Assembly (NCBI GenBank): GCA_963926055.1
Contig: CAWUVK010000003.1
Location: forward strand, 1 to 64,000
From: CAJXJP01 sp963926055
GTDB lineage: Bacteria; Patescibacteriota; Gracilibacteria; BD1-5; UBA6164
Length of the DNA: 64,000 nt
Direction of reading: 5' to 3'
The notes under the pieces were generated by a model. That model worked only from the letters and a program-made list of their open reading frames with translations. It made no database searches and had not been told where the DNA came from. Numbering within the stretch: the stretch's first letter is position 1; each line of letters begins with the position of its first letter. Below, in pieces: positions 19,564-30,434 of the stretch. Both the position numbers and the translations under genes were made by a program.

Positions 19564-21078
19564 ATGAAATTTATTATCAAACCTTTTTCAGAAATAATGG
19601 TAAAATCAAAAGGTGTCAGAAAAAGATATCTTGGTTTTTTACAATTCAACCTTCAAGCGCAATTCAAAGAAATTTCACCTGAAATAAAAGTATCAGTTCA
19701 TTATGATAAACTCGAAATAAATATCAGAGACGATAAAACCATTGAAAAAATGCAAAATGAAATTTCTACAATAGAAAAAATTTTATACCGTACACCATGA
19801 GTTGAAAGTTTTATTGAAGTAGAAACTCATGAAGTTTGCGATTTAGATTTTATGGCAAAAAAGGCAGAAGAAGTCTATATAGATAGAATAAAAAATAAAA
19901 CATTTTGTGTCAGAGTAAAACGTACAGGAAAACATGAATTTAGTTCTTTGGATTTAGAAAGACATATTTGAGCACATTTGTTAATTACTCTTGATAATAC
20001 ATACGGAATTCACGGGAAAGTAAGTATGAAAAATCCTGAAGTAACCGTTTATATGGAAATAAAAGATGAAAATCTTTATGTTGTAAAAAATACTGGATAT
20101 GGTATTTGAGGATTTCCTGTTTGAGCTCAAGACAAAGTTGTTTCTCTTCTCTCTGGTGGATTTGATTCTGGAGTTGCTGCATTTTCAATGATGAAACGTG
20201 GATGTAAAGTGGATTTCTTATTTTTCAATCTCTGAGGAACAGCTCACGAATTATGAGTAAAACAAGTTGCCTATTATCTCAATAAAAATTTTTCTGCTTG
20301 ATATAAGGCAACAATTGTAAGTATTCCATTTGAAAATGTAGTAAAACATCTCGTAACAAAAACCGATCATAAATATAGAGCAATTATATTAAAAAGATGT
20401 ATGCTTAAAGTTGCAGATTTTTTAGCTCAAAAATATAATTATTGTGCTTTAGTAAAATGAGATTCACTTGGACAAGTTTCAAGTCAAACTCTTAAAAATA
20501 TTCATGTAGTAGATAAAGCATCTGATACCGTAGTACTTCGCCCTCTAATTTCATTTAATAAACAAGAAATCGTAGATATCTCAAAACAAATTTGAACCTA
20601 TGATTTTGCCTGTAATATGCCAGAATATTGTGGAGTTATTTCAGATAGACCAAGTGTAGGAGCAAAAGTAAGTCAGGTTTTAGAAGAAGAAGAAAATTTT
20701 GATTTCTCACTATTAGATGATGCTATCGAAAATAGATCTACAAAAAGAGTTGATGATATTTTACAACATGTACAAGATGAATCTGATGAAATAGAATATA
20801 AAAATTTCCCTACAGATAATGATGTAATAATTGATATCAGAGATCCTGAATCAATAAAAAAATCTAAACTCAAAGTTGATGGAAGAGAAGTTTTAGAGAT
20901 ACCTTTTTATGATATAAATAATGAATTTTCAAAACTTGATCAATCAAAAAAATATTTATTAAGCTGTGAAAAATGAGTTTTATCAAAACTCCATGGATTA
21001 TATTTATTAGAAAAATGATTTTCAAATGTAGCAGTTTTTAAACCTCTTGAAGCTGATAAAGTTTGTGGAAAAATATAA
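19564..21078 (+). CDS. thiI: tRNA 4-thiouridine synthetase ThiI
   Basis: 504 aa. It transfers sulfur to U8 of tRNAs. Domain order matches long-form ThiI: NFLD and THUMP (1-170, FIIKPFSEIMVKSKG), PP-loop ATPase with SGGFDSGVAA near residue 200, and C-terminal rhodanese-like domain with the likely persulfide cysteine in YLLSCEKGV. TGA glycines occur throughout (YGIGGFPVGAQDK). The partner cysteine desulfurase is not in the window. No thiamine genes nearby, so the tRNA role is the likelier one. Confidence 0.95.
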
Positions 21079-21082
21079 AACT

Positions 21083-21114
21083 AAAAAGAGCGTTATTCAC
21101 GCTCTTTTTTTTCT
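21083..21114 (+). terminator. Terminator of thiI
   Basis: AAAGAGCG/CGCTCTTT stem with T-run. It overlaps the last codons of the convergent 38-aa ORF. Confidence 0.75.
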
Positions 21115-21209
21115 CGTTTATAATTAATATATTTCATTAACGAAAAAACCGTAATAAAAAGAAATAATAAAATATAAACTGTATTTTCGCCAAATGGCAA
21201 ATTATCCAT
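21093..21209 (-). CDS. Tiny single-TM membrane protein
   Basis: 38 aa: short N-terminus MDNLPFGEN, one TM helix (TVYILLFLFITVFSLM), then a strongly charged tail (YKREKKERE). A near-consensus Shine-Dalgarno (AAGGAGGAG) lies a few bases before ATG, unusually strong for this genome and good evidence for translation. Not recognised; may be a small regulator or complex subunit. Confidence 0.6.
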   Translation of the reverse strand: MDNLPFGENTVYILLFLFITVFSLMKYINYKREKKERE

Positions 21210-21271
21210 GTTATTCTCCTCCTTGTTTTTAAAGAAACATAAATATATTATTTTTTATATTTTTTGCAAAT

Positions 21272-21307
21272 AAAAAATCTTCCCAAAAATATTGAGAAGA
21301 TTTTAAA
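21272..21307 (-). terminator. Terminator of the 30-aa ORF
   Basis: AATCTTC/GAAGATT stem on the minus strand followed by a T-run, 11 bases after the stop. Confidence 0.6.
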
Positions 21308-21317
21308 ATCCAACTTT

Positions 21318-21410
21318 TTAACTTCCATTATACTTCAATCCGATATATCTTGAGACTGCAACTAATACAATTAATACTACTATTGTAATACCTAAAGCTA
21401 ATGTATTCAT
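21318..21410 (-). CDS. Tiny hydrophobic membrane peptide
   Basis: 30 aa, almost entirely one TM helix (LALGITIVVLIVLVAVS) with RYIGLKYNGS as tail. Strong ribosome site (AAAAGGAGA) upstream and its own terminator downstream. It is separated by about 110 bases from the other tiny membrane ORF. Reminiscent of small respiratory or stress peptides by size only. Confidence 0.55.
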   Translation of the reverse strand: MNTLALGITIVVLIVLVAVSRYIGLKYNGS

Positions 21411-21472
21411 AATGTATCTCCTTTTAATAGATAGAATTAATTATAAATATTTTTTACATTATTGCAAAAAAG

Positions 21473-21500
21473 AAAAAATCTCTCCTTGAGGGATTTTTTT
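21473..21500 (-). terminator. Terminator of the 437-aa protein
   Basis: AATCCCTCAAGGAGAGATT on the minus strand forms a short GC-containing stem followed by a T-run, overlapping the stop. Confidence 0.5.
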
Positions 21501-22812
21501 ATGCAGCTTTTTTTTCTGGATTATTTTTTTTATACAAATCTTTATACTTTGATTCAAAATCTTCATTTTTAATTTTATCTTGAATATCTTGTAGGGAAAT
21601 TTTATCTCAAATACTCGCTATTTTAATAGTTAAATCACTGTCTGATACACCATCTCAATATGGTGTTGAGAGTTTTGCTTTTACATCTCATTTTCTATCT
21701 CTTAGTAAAATTACATTCATTTCTTCTCCATTTATGTTCAAAGTATCAATTGTTTTTCTCGATTTTTCTCATAAAAGAACTTCTTTCATATCCGCGTGAA
21801 GTTTTTGTGTTTCTTTTGCTTCAATTGCATTATTATATTCATCTACAAAATCAATATTTTTAATAGAAATAAGTGATTTTAATTCTTCTGGACTTTTTCC
21901 TGCAATATCTCATAATTCTACTTCAGATTTATAATCAGAAATCCCATCAAAAAATTGAGTATCTACATAGAGTTTATTATTTTTTGAGTCATACTCTACT
22001 TCTAAAAATTCACCATTTCATAAATCAATTTTTCCAGCATCTGGAAACTCTTTAAAATATTCTCTTAACCATTGTACAGATTCTTCATATGTTTCTAATA
22101 CTGTTTCTTTTACTTCGTTATATGTTTCTACTGTAGAATCTAGCACATCATCAAAGGTTTCTGAAACTGATTCTCAAAATGAAGTTTTTTCTTCTTCATT
22201 AATATTTTCAGTATTATTTGTTTTAAAATCCATAACTGGTGGTAAGTCTTGTGGTGCTGTTTCTTTTTCTTTATCATTAGTTCAATCAATTTGTTTTGCA
22301 TCTGTATTTTTTTCTGAAATTTTTTGCAAATATTGATCTACTCTCCAATTTGCCCAATCTTGGATTTTTTGTTTATCATATTTTTCATCTGTAACAAATG
22401 TTTCTTCTTCTTTCCAATTTTCGATAGTGAAATATCTCACTTGTACTCAGTCTTTTGAAAAAACTTTTACTTGTCCATCTTCAACTTTAAGCGTTGCTTC
22501 ATTTTTTAAATCAATATTTGAAATGAGATTTGAAACTTCATTTTCTAAAGACGAATTATTTTCTATAGATTTTTGTAGTTTACCTAAACCTTCTTTTGTT
22601 TGATTTTTTATAGCAGCAGATTCAATTTCTTTTTTTTCTACAGCATTTTTTAACTCATTTTTTTCTTCAGGAGTTAATACATCTTGAGGTAATGGTTCAA
22701 CTGAAGCTTCTCTTGTATCTACTTTTGTTTCAATTTCATTTGAAGCTCAACCTTCTGGTGAATTTAGAGAAAATACCGGAGAAAATAATAATTTTTTATA
22801 ATGTGAAAACAT
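21499..22812 (-). CDS. Large acidic protein of unknown function
   Basis: 437 aa, very rich in Glu, Lys and Asp. The first 20 residues (MFSHYKKLLFSPVFSLNSPE) are mildly hydrophobic but not a clean signal. A long Glu/Lys-rich helical part (about 30-110) precedes a segment with WANWRVDQYLQKISEKN. The C-terminal half has two similar beta-rich blocks: one around KNNKLYVDTQFFDGISDYKSE, the other around KLSTPYGDGVSDSDLT. These two blocks (ending in ...LKSLISIKNI and ...LQDIQDKIKN) look like an internal repeat. TGA glycines are common. Function unknown. Confidence 0.7.
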
Positions 22813-22913
22813 GTTCAAGCAAATAACTAATAAAATATGTATATATTTATTCTATCACAATATTTACTTCAAAAACAAATAAACAATTTTACAATTAATT
22901 ATTTTATGGCATA

Positions 22914-22962
22914 AAAAAAATATATTCAGAAAATTTTCTAAATATATTTTTTGAGGGCTACT
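22914..22962. terminator. Terminator after smpB
   Basis: AAATATATT and AGAAAATTTTCT core pair symmetrically (one mismatch) with flanking A/T runs, overlapping the smpB stop. Confidence 0.65.
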
Positions 22963-23399
22963 TTTGCAGCTTTATCCATAGCTCTTTCTCTGAGAACTTG
23001 TTTCTTTTGATGAGCTTTTTTTCATTTTGCTAGAGCTACTCTGACTTTTATCAAACTTCACTTAAAATAAAGTTCCGTTGGGATAATTGTATATCCTCAT
23101 TCTTTTGATTTTTGAGTGAGATATTCTATTGTTTTTTTATGTAATAATACTTTTCTAGGAGCATCAGTTTCGAGAGCTCCTCTATTAGAAAGTGCTTTCC
23201 ATGGAGTTATATGTAAAAATTTTAAATATAATTCTCCAGACATAATACTTAAAAATACTCATTTTAAATTTACATGTCAGTGACGAATACTTTTCGTTTC
23301 ATGTCATTTTAAAATTATTCATGCTTCCCAAGATTCTATCATTTCATAATCAAAAAATGCTTTTTTATTTTTAGTTATGAGGGTATCATTTTTTTTCAT
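22938..23399 (-). CDS. smpB: SsrA-binding protein SmpB
   Basis: 153 aa, normal size. SmpB delivers tmRNA to stalled ribosomes in trans-translation. Conserved features: NKKAFFDYEMIESWEAGIIL, GHETKSIRHGHVNL, a HITPW motif, RKVLLHKKTI and GYTIIPTELYFK, with a basic C-terminal tail (KKAHQKKQVLRERAMDKAA). At least five glycines are TGA-encoded. Stop is TAG. The tmRNA gene itself is not seen in the window. Confidence 0.96.
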
Positions 23400-23453
23400 T
23401 TCTGTGTTTTCATCTATAAACTAATCTAATTATTTTAATTATATGTTTATTTT

Positions 23454-24602
23454 TTATTTTTCAAATACTTGATGTTGTAATTCAAGTATTTCATAGACAG
23501 TATTTTCTTTAAAATACCAATCCCATCTCATATAATCATCATAATCATATTTTCCAGCTTTTGCTGAATTGTAAGGATTTTTATGAATTGGAAAATGTAA
23601 ATGAAAATCTTTATATGCTCTATCTGGTACTCAAGTTGATCATATTGTTCAAATTTTTTGCCCCTTTCTCACCATAGTTCATTCTTTGATATTTGTATAA
23701 ATATCTTGTAAGTGACTATAAAATACCACATCTCATTTTGCTGTTTTTAACCAAACTTGATTTCATCTGAGTGTATCAAGATTTTTTATTTTTTGATCTT
23801 CTGAAATATTTTCCCCGTATACCAATCTATTTAAGTCGCTATATTCAAATCCTGAAACAACTCGAATAACCATAGCATCATCAAGTGAGATAACTTCTTC
23901 TCATAGATTTCCATCTACATCCCATCCATGATGAATTCCATCTGTATAAGATTCTCTATATGGTCTTCCTGCATTTGGTAATTTAGAGTGTTTCGTTGAT
24001 ATTTCTCTTCATATTACAGGAATTTTATATTTTTGTTTTCTTGCTTCTATAATATTCTCAACAACATTATATAAAAAAGAAATTTCATAGGTTTCGTGAC
24101 TTTGTTTTGCAGAAATATATCAAGAAGTAGATTTTGGTCTTTGCATAGATAATAACAACTTTTTATCTAATGAATTTACCGCTTTTTGTAAATCTTGTGT
24201 TGAATAGTCAATAAATTTATCCCATAAATTATATTCACCAATAACTTTTTGTTCTAAAGTAAATAATTGCTCATTATTTTTTTCTAAAATAAGTTTAGTA
24301 TCATTACAAGGTGAAAAATATTTTATATTAAAAATATAGTATTCATTTCTCTTTTGTATAAATTTATCAAAAGTTTCGCATGAAGTTACCAATTTTGCAT
24401 CAGATAAATCAACTGGAGATTTAAAAATCAAAATATTTGAATTGAGTTTATTTGATTCTGGATAAATATTTTTAGAAAGCTGAAAATCTAAAACTATTGG
24501 TCAAGTGTACATATTTGAATTACCAAATACAAGAGAGTAACCGAAAACAAGAGTGAGAATTAAAACTGTAAAAATAGCTGAAAAGAGTGGTTTTTTATGC
24601 AT
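23454..24602 (-). CDS. Secreted M23 (LytM-type) peptidase
   Basis: 382 aa. An N-terminal signal/anchor (FSAIFTVLILTLVFGYSLVF) leads into about 200 residues without known features. The C-terminal part is a M23 domain with HHGWDVD (the HxxxD zinc ligand motif, near residue 226), VFYSHLQD, KGQKIGTIGSTGV and HLHFPIH (HxH motif). Such enzymes cleave peptidoglycan cross-bridges, acting in cell separation or on other cells' walls. Insertions between motifs make it longer than the minimal domain. All catalytic metal ligands look present. Confidence 0.88.
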
Positions 24603-24704
24603 AGTATTAATAATTTTTTGAGATTTAAGTTCAAATAAATATATAGAAAAATCTCCTTAAATCAACTGTGAGTTTTAATTCATGTCAAAAATTTGTGCAA
24701 AACA

Positions 24705-24733
24705 AAAACCAGCTCTAATAGCTGGTTTTTTTT
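24705..24733. terminator. Terminator
   Basis: AAAACCAGCT/AGCTGGTTTT hairpin with T-run, between the 78-aa gene and the peptidase upstream region. Confidence 0.8.
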
Positions 24734-24741
24734 ACTAAGTA

Positions 24742-24978
24742 TTAACAACATGATGCTGTATAATGTTTTTTATAATAATCATTATAATACTGAGTATATA
24801 TTGCTTTACGCAAACTTTCATCATATTTATGGACCTGACTATTTAGTTTTTTAAATACTTTTTTCCATTCTGGAAATACTTTCCAATATCTCGACGATGG
24901 ATTACGACGTGACATTGGGTTAAATGGTTCAACTTCAATTTTATCAGAAACTTGCGTAAATGTAATATCTGTAGACAT
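24742..24978 (-). CDS. Small hypothetical protein
   Basis: 78 aa with a good ribosome site (AAAGGAGAG). MSTDITFTQVSDKIEVEPF, then a basic and aromatic centre (SSRYWKVFPEWKKVFKKL), then a Tyr-rich C-terminus ending SCC. It has no glycine at all, so UGA usage cannot be judged. Soluble; no known domain. A terminator sits right behind it. Confidence 0.6.
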   Translation of the reverse strand: MSTDITFTQVSDKIEVEPFNPMSRRNPSSRYWKVFPEWKKVFKKLNSQVHKYDESLRKAIYTQYYNDYYKKHYTASCC

Positions 24979-25084
24979 AATTGTCTCTCCTTTTTTAAAA
25001 CAGAATTTAATTTTACAAATCTAATACACAAATCATAAAAACCTCGAGGGAAGTTTTTAAATTTATATACTAGAGAATAAAATT

Positions 25085-25240
25085 AAAAAAACTTTTAGAC
25101 TGTTTGGTCTAAAAGTTTTTAGTGAAGTTTTATATATAAATAAAGTTTCGAAAAAATCTCTTAGACCTGTTTGGCTAGAATAAATAAGACAATAATTTTT
25201 TTCATTGTATTTCTCATTTGAACGAAATTTACTTTTAAGT
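25085..25240 (-). ncRNA. Candidate small RNA of about 155 nt
   Basis: Between the dnaE terminator and the 78-aa gene, a consensus promoter (25247-25274) is followed after about 150 bases by an intrinsic terminator (stem CTTTTAGAC/GTCTAAAAG, 25092-25115, then seven Ts). No convincing ORF lies between; the longest is an 18-codon frame with signal-like residues. The terminator loop and an upstream hairpin (25162-25177) both present CAAACAG-type loops, which looks designed. Could alternatively be a leader of the 78-aa gene if the terminator is leaky. The stretch 24979-25084 holds nothing else. Confidence 0.45.
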
Positions 25241-25246
25241 AATATT

Positions 25247-25274
25247 TTTATATTCTTTTTATAGCTATTGTCAA
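25247..25274 (-). promoter_or_regulatory. Promoter of the candidate small RNA
   Basis: Perfect TTGACA (25269-25274), 16 bases, TATAAA (25247-25252) on the minus strand, placed immediately after the dnaE terminator. Confidence 0.55.
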
Positions 25275-25287
25275 TAGTTTTTGTATG

Positions 25288-25321
25288 AAAAAAAACCTCA
25301 AAATAAATTTTGAGGTTTTTT
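25288..25321. terminator. Terminator of dnaE
   Basis: AACCTCAAAAT/ATTTTGAGGTT hairpin (with small internal mismatch) with flanking A/T runs at the dnaE stop. Confidence 0.8.
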
Positions 25322-28300
25322 AGTACCACATATCTTGTTCCCAATCTGTAATACTTTGAATATCACTCACAGATATTTTCGTAAAAATTTCTTGTCATTT
25401 GAGTAAAATAAATACTTGTACTTCACCTGGTTGAAGTTCTAATAAAAATGATTTTAACTCATGTAAATCTTCTTTTTTTGCATGAGATGGTATTTCTACA
25501 ACATATTTATCAGTATTTTGAGAAATTTGTTCTTGAGGTTCAGATTCATTTGAATGAATTTTTTTATCTAAATTCTCATCAAATTTTTTATCTTCTACTT
25601 CTGAGTTTTCTTGAGTATTAGATTCTGATTTTTTATCTTCTACTGATTCATCTTGTTGAGCAGCAAGTGGATTAAATAATAAACGTTTTTGTTTGTTCAT
25701 CAGTCATAAATCCGTTGCTTGCTCTCTAACTTGAGAAATACTCGCAATTTTTATATCACGAGCTTGAATCGTTTTTCTCCCATATTCAAAGTTTATTTGT
25801 AATCCTCAGTTTACAATTACTATTTTATCAACTTCGAGCTTATCTTGATATTTTTCTACATCTTTTGGAAAAATAACCACTTCAAAATCAAAATCAAATC
25901 ATTCACACTTTAGAAATACCATTGGTTTTCCAGTTTTTGTAACGATTTTTCTCACATCAGCAACTACTCAAACAGCTTGAACTATTTCATCTTTTGGTCT
26001 TTCTTTTTTGATTCAATTTTTTTTATTTTCTTCTTCTAATTTCTTTTTTTCAGCATCTGGTAAATAATTATCAGGATTTTCTTTTTTATCAGCTTCGAGT
26101 AAATCTGACATTGGAATTTTTAATTTTCTCACATTATTTGAACGTCTCATACAATAACGTCCTAATCCATCCAGTGCATGACCAGAAACAGAAAATCAAA
26201 TCATTTCCTTTTCTCATGCTAATAATTCTTCGAATGTAAATGGATCGGTTTGAATTAATTCTAATTTTTCTTCAAATACATCAGAATCATCAAATAATCA
26301 AATTTGAGAAGTGGCTCTTTTTTTCTCATCTTTTCTACAAAATTTTATCATTTCAGGAATACTTTTAAACATAGCAGCTCTGTCTCAAAGTGTATCCATC
26401 GCTCCTGACATAATCAATGCTTCGAGTGATTTTTTATTTATTACTTCATTTCCACATGATTCTATAAATTCTTCTAAGTTTTCAAAATTTCTTCATAATT
26501 CATCGCGTGTCGCAATAACTTTATTAATTGGTCCATCTCAAATACCTTTAATTGCCTTTAAACCAAAACGAATATTGTTGTCATCAATATAGGTAAAATG
26601 TTTCATTGATTCTTGTACACTCGGTGGAAGTACATTGATTCATTTTGATTGACATTCTCAAACAACTAAAACAATTCTTTCCATATTTTCCTCATCCGAA
26701 ACCATAATGGAATTTAAAAATTCAGCTTCATAATAGGCTTTTAAATACGCAGTTTGATAAGCAATGAGTGCATAACACGCAGCATGAGATTTATTAAATG
26801 AGTAGTTCGCAGCCGGTTGAATCATTTCTTCATAGATATAACGACTTACTTCTGGTTTATATCATTTATATGATTCTCCTCGTTCAATAAATTGTTTTTT
26901 TAATGCTTCTACTACTTCTACTTTTTTCTTCCCAACTCAACGTCTCAATAGATCGGCTTCACCAAGTGAAAATCCAGCCATATATTGTACAATAAACATT
27001 AATTGTTCTTGATAAACAGCAATCCCATACGAAACATCTAGAATTGATTTGAGATCATTTTCTAATTTATCTTTTTGTTCTTCTATTATCTCATCACTAT
27101 ATCCAGCTTCTTGCATAATATTTATGAGCGCATCGGTCATATATTTAATTTCTTCTCTTCCATATTTTCTATCAATAAAAGTAGGAATATATGCAAGTGG
27201 ACCTGGACGATACAGAGAAACCATCGCAATTAAATCTTCAAAAACATTTGGTTTAAGATCTTTGAGGTATTTTCTCATCCCATCAGATTCAAACTGAAAT
27301 ACTCAAGTAGTATCTCCAGCAGCAAAGACATCAAAAACTTTTTGATCTTTTAAGTCAATTTTTAAAATATCTATATCTACTCATTTATTATTTTTAATAA
27401 TTTTTTGAGCACGTTTAATAATCGTGAGATTTCTCAGTCAAAGGAAATCCATTTTCAAAAGACCTAAGTCTTCTAAAGGATTCGCACTATATTGAGTTAC
27501 AATAGCATTTGCATCTTTTGGTGGATGTTGCAACGCTGTAAAGTTTGTCATTGGTTCTGGAGCGATAATAACCGCACAGGCATGGACTCAAAGTTGACGA
27601 ACATTTCATTCGATTTTTAAAGCATTGTCGATTATTTCTTTATATACCGGGTTGGTATTATACGCTTCATTAAATTCAAAAGAATCTTCGAGTGCTCATT
27701 TGAGTTTTGTCCCTGGTTTTTCTGGTATAAGTTTTGCTAAGGAATTCATTTCAGCGAATCAAATTCACATAACTCTTCAAACATCTTTTACCGCAGCACG
27801 AGCAGCAAAAGTACCAAAAGTACAAATTTGAGCCACTTTATCTGAACCATATTTATTTCTACAATATTCTACTACTCTATCTCTTTCATTATCCGCAAAA
27901 TCCGTATCAATATCTGGCATAGAAACTCTCGCTGGATTTAAAAAACGTTCAAAAAGTAAATCATATTCCATCGGGTCAATATCTGTAATCCCAGATAAAA
28001 ATGCCATGATTGAACCAGCTGCTGATCATCTTCCTGGTCAAACTGGAATATCATTATCACGAGCCCAGTTGATATAATCTGCTACAATCAAAAAGTATGC
28101 ATCAAAACCCATTTCATGGATTACTACGAGTTCATATTCGAGTCTTTCTATATAATCTTGCTGTTTTTGTTCGAGTGTATCTAAAAATTGTTTTTTCTTA
28201 TCAGAATAATAAATCAAAGATAATTCTTTTAATTCTTCTGGTGAAGTTTCCGTTAATTTTTTATCGAGACTAGGTTTATCAAGTTTTTGAATCAACATAA

Positions 28301-29354
28301 AAATTTCTTCTTCACTCAGACCATACTCATATCTCCAGTTAAGTCATTTAAATGATAAATAACGTAAATACCATTCTGATGAATCGAGTTTTTTAACATT
28401 TAAACCTCTGGTTTTATTTTCTAAATCTGCAAAACCTCATAGAGTATATTCTTCATTTTTTTCCTCTATTTCGAGAGCTTTTTCATAAATAATTTGATCT
28501 TTTTGAGGTAATTCAAAAGTAGGAATCAAGATTCATCCAGTTTCAATTTGCATATCTACCATATCTGCGATTTTTTGCGTATTTGAAAGTGCTTCTGGTA
28601 AAAACCCAAAAAGTCATTGCATTTCTTCTTCACTTAAAAAAGAGTAATCACCATTTATAAGTGTTGCTCTATCTGGATTTTCAAGTTCGTGTCCGGTTCC
28701 AAGTGCTTGAATAACATCCTGAGTTTTTGCATCAGATTTTTCTATATAATAATTATTATTCGCAGCAACAACTGGGATTCAATAATTTTTATTAATTTCA
28801 ATAAGTTTGTCTGTAACGGTATTTTGTTTTGGAATATCTTGATGATATAAAAGTTCGAGAAAATAATTTTCTTCTCAAAAAATTTCTTGATACTCTTTTA
28901 TTTTCGCTAAAATTTGTTCGTCTGATTTTCCACATAAAATATAATATGGAATTTCTCCAGTAATCGGACCAGAAAGAGCAACCGTATGTTCACTAAATTC
29001 TTTTACATCTTCTAAAGTAACTTTTGGAATCATCCCAGCATTATCCAAACTCGCACGTGAAGTCAGCGCAATAATATTTTGATATCATTTGAGATTTTTA
29101 GCAAGAAGTACCAATTTGTGATTCAGATTTGGATCAAGAGAAGATTCGACAAAAATTTCCGTTCATAAAATAGGTGTAATCCCAGCAGAAACACATTGTT
29201 CATACAGTTCATGTCATCCATGAATATTACTTGTATCAGTAATAGCTACTGCTTTCATCCCAAATTCTTTTGCTTTTGCAACGTAATCTTTTGGTTTTGG
29301 AAGACCTTGTAAAATACTATAATGTGAATGATTGTGTAAATGTACAAAACTCAT
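25320..29354 (-). CDS. dnaE: DNA polymerase III alpha subunit
   Basis: 1344 aa replicative polymerase. PHP domain first (FVHLHNHSHYSILQGLPK), then the polymerase core with GPGRGSAAGS, the catalytic MPDIDTDF near residue 475, GVHACAVII and SLYRPGPL. Next come the fingers with GVGKKK and NKSHAACYALIAYQTAYLKA, then an HhH/OB region (VGVVADVRKIVTKTGKPM). A highly charged linker (Asp/Glu/Lys/Asn, roughly residues 1220-1280) and a short C-terminal domain follow. The linker is longer than usual. Many glycines are TGA-encoded. The ATG gives the typical MSFVHLHNHS start. Confidence 0.97.
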
Positions 29355-29514
29355 ATTTTTCTCTATTTTTACCTGTTAAATTCATTTATTTTATTGTATA
29401 AATTTTTTCGAAAAATGCGAATTTTTGACGAAAGAAAATAAATTTATAATTAAGAAACAAATATAATAATATAATATATTTATACAATAAATTTGTATTT
29501 TGTATAGTAAAAAG

Positions 29515-29555
29515 TTACGTTCCAAAAAGAAGATTTTTGACGTAATTTTTTTTTT
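29515..29555 (+). terminator. Orphan terminator-like hairpin in intergenic space
   Basis: TTACGT-(TC)-CAAAAA pairs with TTTTTG-ACGTAA around GAAGA, followed by ten Ts. No plus-strand gene precedes it (dnaE points away), so it may end a very short transcript or act as an attenuator in the leader of the gene at 29605. A possible -10 (TATAGT) lies just upstream. The rest of 29355-29604 is AT-rich without a gene. Confidence 0.45.
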
Positions 29556-29604
29556 GTGATATTTTTAGTAGGAATAAAGCAAAACTACTCCTAAATAAAA
29601 AAAT

Positions 29605-30339
29605 ATGAGTGAAACTCCAAATAACGATATTAGTCTTTTAGACAGATGAATAAAATCAGATACAAATTCTGCTAAATATGAAATAACAGCTGAATTTCCT
29701 AAAGACAGTAATCTAGAAGAAATATTAAATCCATCAGAAATTTGTTTATTACAAGAAAAAAATGATATTTCTCAAGAATGTAAAGATGAATTAAAGATGT
29801 TAGAAGCAACTTTAATATTGGTTCAATTACAACAAAAAATTAATGCTGAATTAATCACAGATGATATTGATTTAATATATGATCCAAAAAACAAAACATT
29901 TCAATACAAACTTTTTGACAACGAGGAACTCGTTATTCCTGTAAATTTAAATCTTTCTCATGTTCATGACGAAGATATAGCAGATGATTATACAAACGAG
30001 TCAAATCCAGATATGAGTAAACTTAGAATATTTGGTGAATTTCTCGTTGACATGATAAATAATATTGATGATTTATATTTTGAAGAAGAAAGTTGAAATA
30101 TTATTTTAAATGAATTAAATTGATTTCAATCTATTCAAGGACCATGATTTATCTTTGATAAAAGTTATTTAAACACAGAAATATTAAAAGATATATTTTA
30201 TTACAATCCGAATGAAAATTTACCAGACGAACAAGCAAATCAAGACTTAAATTCTGTATTAAATACATTAAAAGAAGCAAAAAAATATAGAAATACTATA
30301 AAAATAAATAATCCGAAAACTGAAGAAATAAGTAAATAA
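29605..30339 (+). CDS. Acidic hypothetical protein
   Basis: 244 aa: MSETPNNDISLLDRGIKS (Gly by TGA), then a strongly acidic, Asn/Asp/Leu-rich soluble protein with no signal peptide. A central segment (MLEATLILVQLQQKINAEL) looks helical. Four glycines in the C-terminal half are TGA-encoded. Not recognised. It is monocistronic with a solid terminator, behind the orphan hairpin at 29515. Confidence 0.65.
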
Positions 30340-30353
30340 TTAATAATAAAAAT

Positions 30354-30397
30354 AACAGATAGTCAATATAATATTTTTGACTATCTGTTATTTTTTC
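30354..30397 (+). terminator. Terminator
   Basis: AACAGATAGTCAA/TTGACTATCTGTT 13-bp stem followed by a T-run. Confidence 0.85.
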
Positions 30398-30434
30398 GTA
30401 TAAAAACCTGACCTATAACAAAAAAAGCAGAAAA

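Noticed and set aside
25063..25344. 93-aa minus-strand ORF overlapping the dnaE end
   Set aside because: It runs through two terminator hairpins and a consensus promoter; its residues are translated regulatory sequence.
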